Positions 36,106-48,168 of a DNA stretch of 64,000 nt are shown here, piece by piece; position 1 is the stretch's first letter, and each line of letters opens with the position of its first letter. A program made the position numbers and the translations under genes. This DNA is from Xylaria sp. FL1777 (lineage: Eukaryota > Ascomycota > Sordariomycetes > Xylariales > Xylariaceae): positions 1-64,000 of the forward strand of contig MU400645.1 in NCBI GenBank assembly GCA_022578965.1, in the 5' to 3' direction. The notes under the pieces were generated by a model. The model searched no databases, was not told where the DNA came from, and was given only the letters and a program-made list of their open reading frames with translations.

Positions 36106-37951
36106 TGCAACAATACGAGCCGGGAGGTCTGCCAAAACCGCTACTAATAATGTGGGAGCTAGGTAGTCGAATGGGAAAGATACGTAGAGAAAAACTTGTA
36201 GGGCTATGTAATTGTGTCCTGCCTGGAGTGATGGGTAGACTTAAACAAGAGAAAACCGTAATATTAATGCCATCGACATCCATCAAGAATAGCAGCGTTG
36301 GATGGCCTCACTCATGGCCCCTGAAAACACCAGCCGTTGTATCGATGTCATATTTGCATGTCTGTGGTAAGGGCTAGGATTTACAATTCTCGCGATGTCA
36401 CACGGCATTATCCCGTAGGCTCGAGTTTACGTATACGTAGAAACCTTCAGAGCCAATCTGGGTAAATGGCTGGCACGTCGGATTCCCAACTCAGCATTAG
36501 GTTACATGCGGACTGCTTTACGATCTGCATGCCCGTGTTTATTACCTTCGTACCCAGTCTTTTGATGTACATGGTACTGCTGAAATGCTGCTTTAGGAGG
36601 GTGGGTATGCCTCATCGGATGCATATCACCAAGACTTGACAACTCCATGCGGCTCCGTGGTTATCGAAGCTGCATCTTGAAGCCTTGATTGACTAAACTA
36701 TATCCTATGAGAGTGGATTAGTCTAAGAATGTTGCAGTATTAACCGCCGTGTCCAATAAAGACGTTTGGTTCGTTTCTCAGCTGTCTCTGAATGTTGAAG
36801 GACAAGAAGGTAGCTGTTTGGAGTTGTTGTGTGGCGACAATCAGATACGAAAAATATAATGTAAATAAAGACAGGAGAACTGGAGACACTAGGGCTGGAG
36901 GAGCTACTCAGCTTCGATTAAGACTCAAAGAAGTGTATGATACATTTTAAAGCCAAGCTACTGTCATTCATCGTTCCCATTAGTGAGTGACCTTGGTATA
37001 TGTTGATGTTCTCGGTTCGCATGACCTAACACGGCTTCACAGCTACATCTATATCAAACTTCACAGGAGTATTCTACACCTCTGGTCAATCTTCTCTGAA
37101 AATTGAACATCATCTGGTATAACTACCATATCTCGACGCCCATGCGCCTTTTGGCATTGGTGAATGCTGGCAAACGAACAACCACAGGAACGCGTATTTA
37201 CTCGAGTTTACTACTCGGGGAGGTTTAAACGCATTGCATTGGAGTCGGAGTGATAGACTGACTACTGGGGTAAAAATGTCGATTCCACTACGAAGGTCGC
37301 GGCAAAAAGTTCTAATCATCCTTGGCAACTCCACATAGTGTGTACCTATAGCTTGGGCTCCATACGGCTTGGGCAAGTGCCAGCCAGAGCGTCGATTGAA
37401 TGGGCAGTTCGGTTGGCAATTTTTGGCAGTCGGTAGCAGTTGGTAGCGGTCCGTAAAAAGAATTTGGCACTTGGTGCGGGCCGCTTACACTTGTTAGCTA
37501 ATCTACGCGTTCAAAAAACGCTAAAAGTTTTGCACTGTTTATTAGCTTAGCGATGATTAGAACTTTTTGCCGCGACCTTCGTACTGGCCGAGTAAATATG
37601 ATAGATAGTCGTTCAACTGAATACTGGCTAAACCCAGTCCAGCGAGAACTCGCATACGAAATGATAGCGATTAATGTGGCTACGCAACAAATAAATAAAC
37701 GACGGCTGATTTAGGAGTCAGCTTAATAAAACTACTGTCACTGCACTCACCGAGAAAATAGTCATAAATCTACCATATCAATCAGACAAGTTGATTCCAT
37801 TCACTGTTGTAAAGTCGCGTATCATAATCTACATGTCCAAGTTTATGCGCATCATAGGCTCGCTTATTTTATACATGGGATGCCTTGCCGCCATCTAGGA
37901 AAAATGGCCCCCCGCCTTCCCCCCGAACGCCTCGCTTCCAAGTCGTGCTCA
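36106..37951. other. Intergenic region carrying a MITE
   Basis: About 1.8 kb between the starts of the SAT4-type gene and the 3' end of SWI1. The only clear structure is the inverted-repeat element at 37291-37581. A frame at 37110-37376 crosses its left arm and is not a gene. Confidence 0.6.
37291..37581. mobile_element. Tc1/mariner-type MITE, 291 bp, perfect 30-bp TIRs
   Basis: Positions 37291-37320 begin CGAAGGTCGCGGCAAAAAGT, and 37552-37581 are the exact reverse complement of all 30 bases. TA lies immediately outside each end (37289-37290 and 37582-37583), matching the TA target duplication of Tc1/mariner transposons. The 231-bp interior has no coding capacity for a transposase. Perfect arms imply recent insertion or strong constraint. 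I see no second copy in this window. The transposon family that would mobilise it is unknown. Confidence 0.8.
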
Positions 37952-40900
37952 CTAATTTTCAAGCCCAACATATGCACTCAGCTGATTCAATAAGAATGCC
38001 CATTTCGGGCCTTTGAGGTTGTTTAGACTCTCAAAAAGACTCGCTCGCGTCGGTAGCGCATTAGGGGGTATACTAGCCGCATCACTTGGGTCTCTTGCTT
38101 TCTCACCGAGCCGCCGTAGGGCCGATACGGCACACAAGACGATATATAACAAATCTGGGTCTTCTCGATGTCTTGAGGTCGGTCCAGACCGAGCTACCGG
38201 ATGCTCGATATGCTGACAGGTCATCTTCATCAAGGTCAACAGTCTCTGAGCAAACCCATCGCTAGAGGAAAGCCATGCTCGAGTCACGCCAGATTCGTAA
38301 CCAGGTGCCAACTGGGCGATTATGTCCGCCGCGAGCAAGCCCTGCATAAGGGCAGCCTTACGGCTTTCCACTAATAGAGGCAGAATGCCCGACCGCATGT
38401 CAAGAGCGTGGGACGGAATGGGGGAGACAGCTAATGCAAAAGTGCGCGTTAGAAGCTCGTAAGGATTTGACGAAAGAGCATCCGTAGCAATGAGGGTCTT
38501 GTAATGCGTCCGATTTGGTTCGTCTCGTGCTAGAAGCTTCGCTAGAGCATCTAAAGCATAGGGAAGATATCTATGGATTAAAGGGTCGAATGAAGGGAAT
38601 ACAAGTTTGTCCGCCGTCATACATGGGGCAGGCGACGGTGCGAATGAAAGGATAAATTGGAGGAGGCAAAAAGCTTGGTCTCGCCCGGGTAGCTCTACCG
38701 ATGCAGCAATATTGGACAAGAATACTATGATATCTTTCATGATATCGAGCGTATTCTGGGCGGTTCGCAATAGACCCTCGTGCGTACCGAGAGACCGAAT
38801 TAAACTACAGAAAAATTTGATGACTACTTCGTCGGCAAGCACGGGTTGATTTTGCTCTGGGAAAGAGAAATTGCGTAGTATCGTTGTTATAGCGATGAGT
38901 CGGTCTGCTGCTCGATCGAGTTCGTAATCCGTGTCTCCAAACACGTGAACTTTCCGAAGGCTGAATTGTTCAGCGCGAGCGGCTCTTAGTACATCCTCAT
39001 AAGAAGTCAAGTCTATCTCGTCCGAAATTGGCTCGGCATTTTCGGTTAGGAGGTCGATTTGTTCCTCGGCGCAGTCAAGTAACGAGTCTACCAAGTCTTC
39101 ACACATCCTGAGGTCAATGACAAGCGGCGGAGCTGTTTCACAATGACGCGAAACTGCGGCTAAGACATCTAAAGCCAATCTGACCTCTCCGTGTATACTA
39201 CTCTGTATACTTTTCGTCAGAGCATGTAGGTCGATGTTACCCAATTCCGATATTGGGGGCATGTCGGGTGTAGACTGGCCTAGTTCCTTGCATAACTGAT
39301 TAATAGCATCTACTTCTAGACCACCCCAAGATCCTCCTCTCACTTCCGGGGGTTTTTCGAGAGCACGGGAGAGAGGGCTGTACACATCATTATTGGCAGT
39401 CAAAGGACCTGGAAATGGTACAGTGCCGCCGCCGTTAATTTTGACGATATCTCCTTGTTGACTTGGATGATGTAAAGGGACAGCGCCGGGTTTGCTTATG
39501 GAACCTGGAGAATGTATAGGAAACTCTGCGGTGACGGGAGTTGCGTCGACACTTCTGGGCATACTATTCCGTAGAGGCCCTTGGCCTGAGTTGGGTTGCT
39601 GTTGGGGGGTTTGGGGATGTTGAGGGGGAAGAAATCCGTTGACGTTGCCTTGTTGCATGCCAGGTACCGCAGTTTTGACTGGGCTTTGTGTGTTTTGAAT
39701 TTGCATCTGAGGTTGTGTGGGTTGCATATTTTGTGAAGGTGATAATTGGGGCACCCTTTGGGGAGTTCCTTGACCTTGAGCAGCGGGTATGCCTCCCGCA
39801 CCAGTAGACTGCTGTTTCATGTGGTGATTTCGTTGCTGGCTCACCCAAGCTTCCTCAAACTTGATTAGATTTCGTTCGTATATAACCCTAACCTGGCTGG
39901 GCGCCGTTGGTACCTGTTGCACCGGGAATCCAACGGCCGCTGCAACTTGGGGCCACATGTGTTGAGCAGTGACATTGCGATACCCATTGTATTTCTGGAC
40001 CACCTGGAAGAGTTGGAATAGATGTATCGGACGACCCTCAACAATCGGGTTCACATCGAACGGCAGCTGCCGCGAAGCCATAAAGTTGCTAATATTTTTC
40101 ATAAAAAGATCCGGGGTCATGCCTCGTGGTATCTGGGCAGCTTGCTGTGGACGCATGCCGACAGGCGGTACTTGACCATTCTGCACAGGCATGCCCTGTT
40201 TTGGCATCATGCCGCGGTTTTGCGCCATGCTTTGCGCCTGCATTTCCGCTGCTCCTGGTGGCATATTCGTTTGTCCATACTGCTGCTGTAACCGCATGTG
40301 ATACATCATCTTAGGGTCCATACCACCACGTCCCTGCATGGCCTGCGCGGCTTGCATCTGTTGCATTTGCATCTGTTGCATTGGATGCATAGGCTGGTTG
40401 GCAAACATCTGATTGGGATGCATTTGCGGCATTTGCTGAGCTATCTGACCCATCTGATGTGGTGCCATCTGGGGTGTCATAGGGTTTTGAGCAGAGGGTG
40501 GCCTGGCTGGTGAAGGTGAGGGCGCAAATCCGGGATTGTAGCCTTGAGGAAAGCCTTGAGGGTTCATGTACATGCCTGGCTGTGGTGTGTTGCTGTGCTC
40601 AGAGGGAACTGGAGATGCCTGTTGACCAAATTGTTGCGAAGCGGGCGAGAAGGGATGCGGCGACGCGGTATTAACGCGTTGCGGTACGCTCCCGGGGCGG
40701 AGCTGGTTACCAGCCATGACGGGAGAGGGAGACGCGGTGGAGGATCCGTTCGGCTGAAGATGAGGATAGTGTTGAGGCTGGCCGGTATTCTGAGGCTGCA
40801 TCGCGTTGGGCTGGAAACCGGGGAATTGCGATTGCTGCGGTGTGCCAGCGCGCGACGTTGGCAGCATGCCGGGGTTTTGTCGGGGCGATGCGCCGATGCT

Positions 40901-41194
40901 GTCTTCTCTCGGCCGAGGACGTTTCGAAGGAACGACCGAGTTGGTCTGATAGACAGGATTCGAGAAGGAAGGGGAGGCGTTGCGCATCTGGCCGTTCTGC
41001 ATCGCGATGGCCATCTGCTGGGGGTTCGGGAACTGCTGGCCGGCAGCGCTGGGGTTAAATTGGCCAGCATTGGCCATGAAAGCGGATGGATCCATCATGC
41101 CGGCGCCAGCCATGGCATTAGGGTCTCCCATGTGATGAAAGCCATTGCTGGCATGGTTGGGGATGGCAGCGGCCTCGTTCATCCAGGAGCTCAT
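37952..41194 (-). CDS. swi1: SWI/SNF chromatin-remodelling subunit Swi1 (ARID domain)
   Basis: A single open frame of 1,080 residues starting MSSWMNEAAAIPNHASNGFH. Residues 1-350 are low-complexity and rich in Met, Gln, Pro and Asn, with Met/Gln runs encoded around 40,330-40,440. The ARID domain spans about 358-460: DLFMKNISNFMASRQLP, FQLFQVVQKYNGYRNVTAQH, then MWPQVAAAVGFP and the helix VIYERNLIKFEEAW. A further disordered part (460-620) is followed by a helical C-terminal region (about 630-1080) with LEVDAINQLCKELGQ and SFPEQNQPVLADEVVIKFFC, matching the conserved C-terminal half of Swi1/ARID1 proteins. Swi1 is the non-catalytic DNA-binding subunit of SWI/SNF and recruits it to promoters. 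No intron is needed. Confidence 0.9.
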   Translation of the reverse strand: MSSWMNEAAAIPNHASNGFHHMGDPNAMAGAGMMDPSAFMANAGQFNPSAAGQQFPNPQQMAIAMQNGQMRNASPSFSNPVYQTNSVVPSKRPRPREDSIGASPRQNPGMLPTSRAGTPQQSQFPGFQPNAMQPQNTGQPQHYPHLQPNGSSTASPSPVMAGNQLRPGSVPQRVNTASPHPFSPASQQFGQQASPVPSEHSNTPQPGMYMNPQGFPQGYNPGFAPSPSPARPPSAQNPMTPQMAPHQMGQIAQQMPQMHPNQMFANQPMHPMQQMQMQQMQAAQAMQGRGGMDPKMMYHMRLQQQYGQTNMPPGAAEMQAQSMAQNRGMMPKQGMPVQNGQVPPVGMRPQQAAQIPRGMTPDLFMKNISNFMASRQLPFDVNPIVEGRPIHLFQLFQVVQKYNGYRNVTAQHMWPQVAAAVGFPVQQVPTAPSQVRVIYERNLIKFEEAWVSQQRNHHMKQQSTGAGGIPAAQGQGTPQRVPQLSPSQNMQPTQPQMQIQNTQSPVKTAVPGMQQGNVNGFLPPQHPQTPQQQPNSGQGPLRNSMPRSVDATPVTAEFPIHSPGSISKPGAVPLHHPSQQGDIVKINGGGTVPFPGPLTANNDVYSPLSRALEKPPEVRGGSWGGLEVDAINQLCKELGQSTPDMPPISELGNIDLHALTKSIQSSIHGEVRLALDVLAAVSRHCETAPPLVIDLRMCEDLVDSLLDCAEEQIDLLTENAEPISDEIDLTSYEDVLRAARAEQFSLRKVHVFGDTDYELDRAADRLIAITTILRNFSFPEQNQPVLADEVVIKFFCSLIRSLGTHEGLLRTAQNTLDIMKDIIVFLSNIAASVELPGRDQAFCLLQFILSFAPSPAPCMTADKLVFPSFDPLIHRYLPYALDALAKLLARDEPNRTHYKTLIATDALSSNPYELLTRTFALAVSPIPSHALDMRSGILPLLVESRKAALMQGLLAADIIAQLAPGYESGVTRAWLSSSDGFAQRLLTLMKMTCQHIEHPVARSGPTSRHREDPDLLYIVLCAVSALRRLGEKARDPSDAASIPPNALPTRASLFESLNNLKGPKWAFLLNQLSAYVGLEN

Positions 41195-41704
41195 GACGGG
41201 CCAAGTAGCGGACGGGAACCCATCTGACTATTTTCAAGCGTCAGCAATCAAAGCATAAAGCGCCAAGCCCATTGAGATGAAAATAGCAATGAAGTTTGAT
41301 GTAGGACGTCGCGCCAACTAGTGTCGCGATAGAGAAAGTCGCGTCGCGGGCCAAAGTGTGGGTTGAATTGACCAGCGGTGCAATAGGGTGCGTGGTGCGT
41401 GGTGCGATCGGGAAAAGATGATTTGAGTTGGGCTGTGGCAGTGTAGTGTAGGTTGGCGAGCGCCCAGTGCACGCACAAGAGGGCCTGGGCGCTGGAGGGA
41501 AAGACTAGAGGGCACTCCCAGGCCCTGGCTAGGCCAGGAGGGGACCGACTGTAGTGAGCAAGACAGTGAGCGCGAAGGGCCAACTCCACTAACGTGAAGT
41601 ACCTGTTCAGGCACGCTAGGTGGAAGGCAGCTAAAGAGAATCCAGCGCGCGACCCAGGCAGAGAGCGAAAAAATCTACCATGTCGCGTATGATAAGAAAT
41701 AACC

Positions 41705-41734
41705 GCCGTACAGTATTGCACGGTGCTGTACGGC
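41705..41734. repeat. Spaced inverted repeat upstream of SWI1
   Basis: GCCGTACAG (41705-41713) and its exact reverse complement CTGTACGGC (41726-41734) are separated by 12 bases. It could form a small hairpin or be a dimeric binding site. It shares the core GTACAG with other motifs in this upstream region. Confidence 0.5.
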
Positions 41735-43068
41735 AGTGGATCTAAAAAACATAGCCAGGCCGGGTCGCGGTCTAGCTACTTGAGCCGGGAGAGATCCGAT
41801 ATGAGGAGGGTACGATCAGATTGGGCAAGATCTCGGAGCTCAATCTGTCCTGCTGTACACTGTACTCCGTGATGATCCTCCAGCTGCGCTTGTTCGAGAC
41901 CGTCAACGGTGGACCGTGGACAGCCGGCGACAGACAGGGCTTGGCCATCCAACGGCAGACAAGCCCCGAGGCACGTCGCCGGCCGCGTCGTCTCTAGGCC
42001 GACTGGGAGACTACAGCACAAAGGAGGAGCGGTGTTGAGGGATGTTGGGAAGAATGTGACGGGTAGCGTTTTTGTTGCCGGGTAGAACGGTAACCCAAAA
42101 TTTACCACCTTGTGGTTTCGCCGAACTGGAGCCAGCATATCGGCATTTCCACACAGCCAGGGAGAGAGCAGGAGCGGCGGCGCGTGTTGCGGTGGGAAGT
42201 ATTGACGGCAATAGTGTCACAAGACAGGCGCTTATTCCACCACACTTGTGGACGGGACGGCCAGTCTAGACGAGGCAACAAGCAAATGAAGCGAATGGGG
42301 TTGGACAACGCATGAAAGTGAAAGTATAAAAGGTCTTACCTAACCTGCGCGTTTGAGTTGTTTGCCGTCGGGTTACAGGTGGGAATGGTGGTGGTAGGTC
42401 GTGGGCAAGGCAATGAGAGCTTAGCAGGTGGTCTGAGAGGAGAGCGAGTGAGCGGGCGGGCGAGCGAGCAAGCAAGCAAGTGCACGGAAATCTCCCCTTC
42501 TCTCCTCGTCTTCTTCCCACGGAGAAGTATACTTAGCGCTGTTTCGAGCGGCTGACTGGCTGACCGGGTGTTGGGTTGGCGGGATGACGGGATGGCTGGT
42601 TGCGAGAACGCGAACAAGGGGGCCTGGTGTTTTGGGGGGGAGAGACTTGGGTTCGGGGGGGTGGGCAGATTGCTCGATTGCCTGGGCTGGCTTGACTAGG
42701 TTTACTTACGCAGTAGAGTAGGTAGGTAGGCAAGTAGGTAGGGTAGGTAGAGGAGTTGACAGATTCTGGTGGGCTGGCCGTGCTGCTGGTTGGCGGTGGT
42801 GTTGGTCGCCCAGAAAGCTACCTAGCTAGCTAGTGCAGGGAGTCTAGTGTGTGTGAAGGTTATGCAGCTTGAATCAAGGAGAGACGACGGGGCGTCTTGG
42901 CTTGGCTCGGAACGCCCACTCTCAAATGAAGAATTCTGTCGGAGTGTCGGAGCCACTTGGCCGTGGCGCACTATTTTCAAGGGGGCTAAGACGTACAGTA
43001 CAGAACATGTGTAGGTGGGTGACTACGTAGAGTTGTGGCCAAGGTGGAGTATTTACACTGAATGTATG

Positions 43069-43084
43069 TACTGTGTACACAGTA
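43069..43084. promoter_or_regulatory. Perfect 16-bp palindrome upstream of SWI1
   Basis: TACTGTGTACACAGTA is its own reverse complement. A near-palindrome with the same outer half-sites, TACTGCGTATGCAGTA, lies at 43312-43327, and a (CAGTACGA)-like triplet repeat at about 43229-43250 lies between them. It may be a target of a dimeric regulator; no known factor is assigned. Confidence 0.4.
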
Positions 43085-46000
43085 TGTGATTGGAGACTTG
43101 AATGCCGATTGGAGGGGGATTGAAGACGAGACAACTTTGGAAGCGCAGGCGGGCGGTGAGACGTGTGAATCTGAGACTGATTCTGGGAGTGGCTGGTTGG
43201 CTGGTGGCTGGAGTTTAATGGGGCAGACAGTACGACAGTACGACAGTACGTGTACAATGGTGGAGAAGGGACATTGCTGGACAGTACATTACCAGGTAGA
43301 GCGTAGGTACTTACTGCGTATGCAGTATGTACACTAAAGAGAGGAGAATACTCACCAAACTGCTGATAGGTTGGAAAAGGGGCTAAAGGTGGAACCAACC
43401 ACCCGTCCAATCCGCGCTATGCCAATCAAGATAAGAGATGAAGTACATCTCGTTCAAGATTTAGTGCAAATCTACGAGGGAAGCCCTTTCAAGAGACTTC
43501 ACATCAGTCGGTTGGGACGTTGAGACCGGCGCTCGGTGATATATAGGCCCGGTAGCTTAGAACAATGGAGAGTGAGGAAGGCGCACGAGCCACTTGACCT
43601 TTGTGCTTGCATCAGCCCATACTGAGCCTATCTTTAGCCCACGTTTATTTCCGAGCCAATCGCGGGCGTGGCGACCGACAAGAAATGCGACGGGAAAGCC
43701 AAAAACATTACCCAGGCCTGGAAAAGGATAGGAAGGGAAAGGGAATGGCATGATGAGAGCATCGCTACCGAGAAGATGAACAAGCGAAATGAATCCAACT
43801 TCGTGTACACGTACAGCCAGCCTACAAACCGACTCCCGGTGAATGAGCCAACCCTGTCTCGGGGAAAAACCCTTGTGTCCCCAGGGAGGACGCGACGGCC
43901 CCCTTCTCTGATGAGACGTAGTGCAGAAGGGACGCTATAGCGTCCGCTGTGCTGTCTTGACGAGGATGACGATGGGGATGACGACTGCGCAGCTCTGCCA
44001 CGACTCGATGTTGAAGAATCGCGGCTGCGTACCGCGTGTCACAAGACTGTGAAATGGTCGTGATTGGGAGCATATCGGACCCACGGTGCAGTTGATGCGC
44101 CGTGGTTTCCATTGATAGAAAAGGCAGTAGTATTGGGATCCTTCGATAGGCGAATGCTATGTCTACCGATATATACCGAGGCCTGTTTAGCCAAGATGAA
44201 GCTGACCGTGCCCAGAGCAGGCGTGGTAACTTGACTCGCCAATGCTAGATACGGACGCCCGTATTCATTTGGGCGTAGGGGTGCGACTGCAGATCAACCG
44301 TGCTTTATGTTCGCTCGAAGGCATCGGGCCGTGGCAGCTTTAGCGATTCGCTAATAGCCTAGTATTGCTTGGAATAGGCGTCCCCACCAGCGGGGTAGAA
44401 AGCAAACCGACGAGATGTATGGCATCTTGTCTGGTGCTTATAATATAATGCCTCGACTGACTCACGCCGACGGGACGGAGAATCAGAGATAGCAGCACCA
44501 CCGCCATTCTGGACTATCGAGGTACCCAAAAAGGCAATATGATAGCTCAAGAGACTAGTCGCTCCTGTATGCTGACATAGTGCTCCACGCACATGCTTCT
44601 GGTGTAAGTGGCAGCCATTTGCGCGTCGTGCATCTGCACTGCTTAGCCAATTGGATCGAAGCGGGTGATCCACGACTGTGGGCTGCAAAGGCCGAAGACC
44701 TCACACGAGGCGATAACAGGTCCACGAGGGTCTCGGAAAAAGAACACGCATAATAAACCATAACTAGGCCATCAGCGTTGGAGAAGTTGAGACTGGGGGG
44801 TGTGTTCTCTTTGCTATCCTCCTCCATGTTGGCGTTACGAGGTAATGGTAAAGTTCTCGAGTCGACGTATCTGACCATGTTTGACCCCCCAGTGTTTCAG
44901 TGTTGTTGCCTCCCTTGCCCGCCTTGAATTGGTTCGGTAAGAGAGATGCAATAAATCTTGTGTAGCATGGAAGATGCAAAGTGCGCTTCCAGACGACTCT
45001 CAAGATCCTAGAGGATGGCCCCAGGTCTCTAGGGCATCGAGTCATGTGCTGGGCTGTCAAGCGTGTACTATGACTCCATTTTCCCGCCATCAGCCGAGAT
45101 GTGACCGAGTCCCGGTGGTGGTGGTGAAAACAAGTGATCATGGAGCAGAGGCGTGCGTGGAGATGAGCAGATAGGACCAAACAAAGGTACGAATTATTAA
45201 ATAATTCAGGTTGGCGATTGCTCGATATTAATAAAGCCCTAAGACCCGGACTGTTGATGATAACCAAGGGCCAGGGATGTGACGCATGGGGGCCCGGGAC
45301 GGCGTTGGGCAGATCCTTGCATTCCCTCTTCTGGCGGCTAACCATATTAGTTGGAGCATCCTCGCGGTGGTGGTAGCCGGTTCTGCGTGACCATGGGAGC
45401 CGGTCAAACTGTGTTGTGTTTCAACTCTGCTCGTCGCCATCCAGGCCAATTGGTTCCCCAAACTCTCCCGCTCGACGAGGAGCGTCGAGACAGCGATGAG
45501 ACTTTTCATCTAAGGCATTCTTTTGGGTGTCGAACTGCCTAAGTAGAGAGTGATATTGTTTACGCCACCACAAGTAGATGTGTGGGGTGTACCGATACCG
45601 TTTTGGGGTATGTTGGACATAACCAGGATTGAGAGTTGTAATGGGACCGATGGGTGATCCTCATGGCAGGACTCTAGAAACAAGAGAGAAGAAAAGAGAA
45701 GAAAGAGGGGAATAGATCGAAGAAGGATGGGAAGGTAGAAAAGGAGGGAAAAATGTGAAGAAAAGAGGCAAGTAGTATACAAGGGGGGGGAGGCGGTGGA
45801 TTAGATAGGTAGTGTACGTCGGTAGCAAAAATGCGTAACAAAATAGTACATAGGAACAGGCCTTCTTATTAGGCCAACGAGGACGGCTGATCACGAGGGG
45901 GAGACGGAGAGGGAACGAGGGAAATAGCATACCTACCTAGGTACCTAGGGCAACAAAGTTGTTTGTGTGTAAGAGGGAAAAAATCGGAAATGCCACCACG

Positions 46001-48168
46001 CCATGACACCTCTCTTTTTGATTACCTTACTTGCCTACCACCCTGTCAAACATGTCTGCCACCGGTGTGTCTTTCTGCCCGGACAATGGTGGTTTGACAG
46101 TCATTGATGACGAAAAGCTATTTATACGAATCCAGCAGCAGAGGCAGATTGTCGGGAACGGCGGCCAGTGAATGAATGGCCATGTAGAATGTAGATGGTG
46201 GGCGAGGAAACGCGACACTGAACACATTCCGAATGCAGTTTTAATCATCATGACCACTCGCAGGGTTCTTACGTCTGACTTGAGTTTCCTCTCCCTCTCT
46301 TTCAGAAGTACCATACCATCCCATCCAGAGGTAGCACCGAAATCTTCTAGCCTAGGAGTTACGATGCCTACCTACCTTAGCTACCTAACCTTAGCTATCT
46401 ACTCTACGCTGCCTATCTGCCTAGGTAGGTTCGTGGTAGGCATTTAGTCATCAGGTCACCGAAGCTAAACATAGGGAAACGCCAGCGACGTGGTCGATTA
46501 CTACGGTTACGAATGCCTGACAATCTTTGTGCCTACCTTTTAGCTTCTCTTCCCTATTTCGGGATCCGTCCCGGCGAGCCTCCCAGCTCTCGCTTTCATC
46601 TCGACAGGCTTTGGGCACGGGCGCTGTTGGTGGGATGAAAACCTCATTCCCGACTCATTAGAATGGCATTACTGACAGGATAATTGCTTCTAAACGGCCG
46701 GTCTATATTATTAGTCGTGTCGCTTTGGTCTCCCCCCTCTCGTCGACTCTGAGGGTTGACTGCTAAAGTTTGTTCCCCTCATCTTGCTCATCATATCCAC
46801 TCACCCCTGCATACCCGACTTGTCCTCGCGAGCCAACTAGCCAGCCACCAAATGGCCGAGCAATCGAGATTAGATTTAGCTGGATTGTATAGTTAGGTAT
46901 TTTCTGGGCGTTGGCTGTTCTAAGTTGTCGCGTGCATATCATATGTTCATGCGATCGTTTTAGGTATCGTCATAGAACTGTGGACACGGTATTGTCCCAC
47001 GGTCATAAAGCTTGTCTGTCAACTGGGCAGTGAGTGATTGTGGCTTGCTGGTGTTCAGTATCTACCCAGGTAGTATGGTAAATGGTCCGAGAGTGCTTGC
47101 GACAGGCTCATCGCAGATCTACAGTACCTATACCGGTATCTTGACCGCTTGGCTATTTCGAGTCAGGACGACGGAATCGGTTGCTGCCCTCCTTTGTTGG
47201 GCACCTGGGCATTCTCAAGTGAGTCGTCAAGGTTGGAGATTTAGATTTGCGGTTGATTGGCATGCCGGGTCCACCCCCAAGAGCCAAGGCCAAGGCCGCC
47301 CTGCACACATGCCACCACCCACATGCCACGAGATCCCTCGCGTACACAGCAGGATAATTATCGCTCGCATTGAGCAGTAAACGCTTACTATAGAATGTGT
47401 CGGAAACCACCCACTCAGTAGGCGAAACCACAAGCTCCATAACCAAAACGTAAATAAGACGTGCTAGCCGATTCCAGTGTAAACGGATTTCTTTCATCAC
47501 ACATTGAGAAGACACGAGGGACAGACACATGGATGAGACCCCTTATTGATATCGCAGAGTCATATGTATGTACACAGGCTTTAGGGGTGCGACCGTGGCG
47601 TTATTGTGAAAACCTGGTCTGCGGAAAGATTGGCGTCCCAAAAGCATTGTGTCACACTCGGCCATCCTGGACCGATTTTGTATCGTTTGACACAATGCAA
47701 GGAGGGCGGCGGGAATACCATTTGTGCCAACCTCTATCATGGTGTACGATGTAATACTTGGGTGCCTTGCGCAGTTGAATCTTGACGAAAGCACGACATT
47801 TAGAATCCAATCTCCCACGGCAGAACTATACTAGGCTATGAAGGGAAAGGAAAGAGAGACAGAGCTGAGGGAGTGAATTAAGGGAACTAAGTAAGGGAAT
47901 TAAGGGACAAGACGCTTGATCGATGTATCTAGTTAGGCATGTTGAAGAATCCACCGGCCCGCCGAATAGAGCTGCCGGCCCGATGCGATTGACCAATAAA
48001 CATGAGTCTGGATATGTACATGTATGCGTAGGTACGGAGAGCTAGCTTGCTTCAAGGAAGCTTGGATATCACCTTTTCACATGATTCTCACGCGTTCCAG
48101 CACTCGTTCCCTTTGAAAGCTTGAACTAGACACTACGCATGAATCTACAATTCGAGAGACCCACAGCC

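Larger units (their letters stand above)
41195..48168. other. Seven-kilobase region without a convincing gene
   Basis: Between the starts of SWI1 (-) and the EVE-domain gene (+). Many open frames of 60-190 codons exist on both strands, but none shows recognisable domains, consistent splice partners or a signal peptide with mature protein. The 2.3 kb nearest SWI1 (41195-43540) is purine-rich on + (pyrimidine-rich on the SWI1 strand), as expected of a long fungal promoter and leader. It holds AGGT-type microsatellite (42717-42752), GAGC/AAGC repeats (42443-42480) and palindromes listed separately. A CCTACCTAGGTA-type cluster lies at 45930-45950 and 46370-46436. A long non-coding transcript is possible but cannot be shown here. 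Confidence 0.5.

Noticed and set aside
42336..43410. Several 65-160-codon frames upstream of SWI1
   Set aside because: Compositionally biased (pyrimidine-rich strand), overlapping in several frames, without domains; consistent with promoter or leader.
44764..45345. 193-codon minus-strand frame in the seven-kilobase gap
   Set aside because: No domain, no hydrophobic pattern and competing frames; long enough only by chance in GC-balanced DNA.
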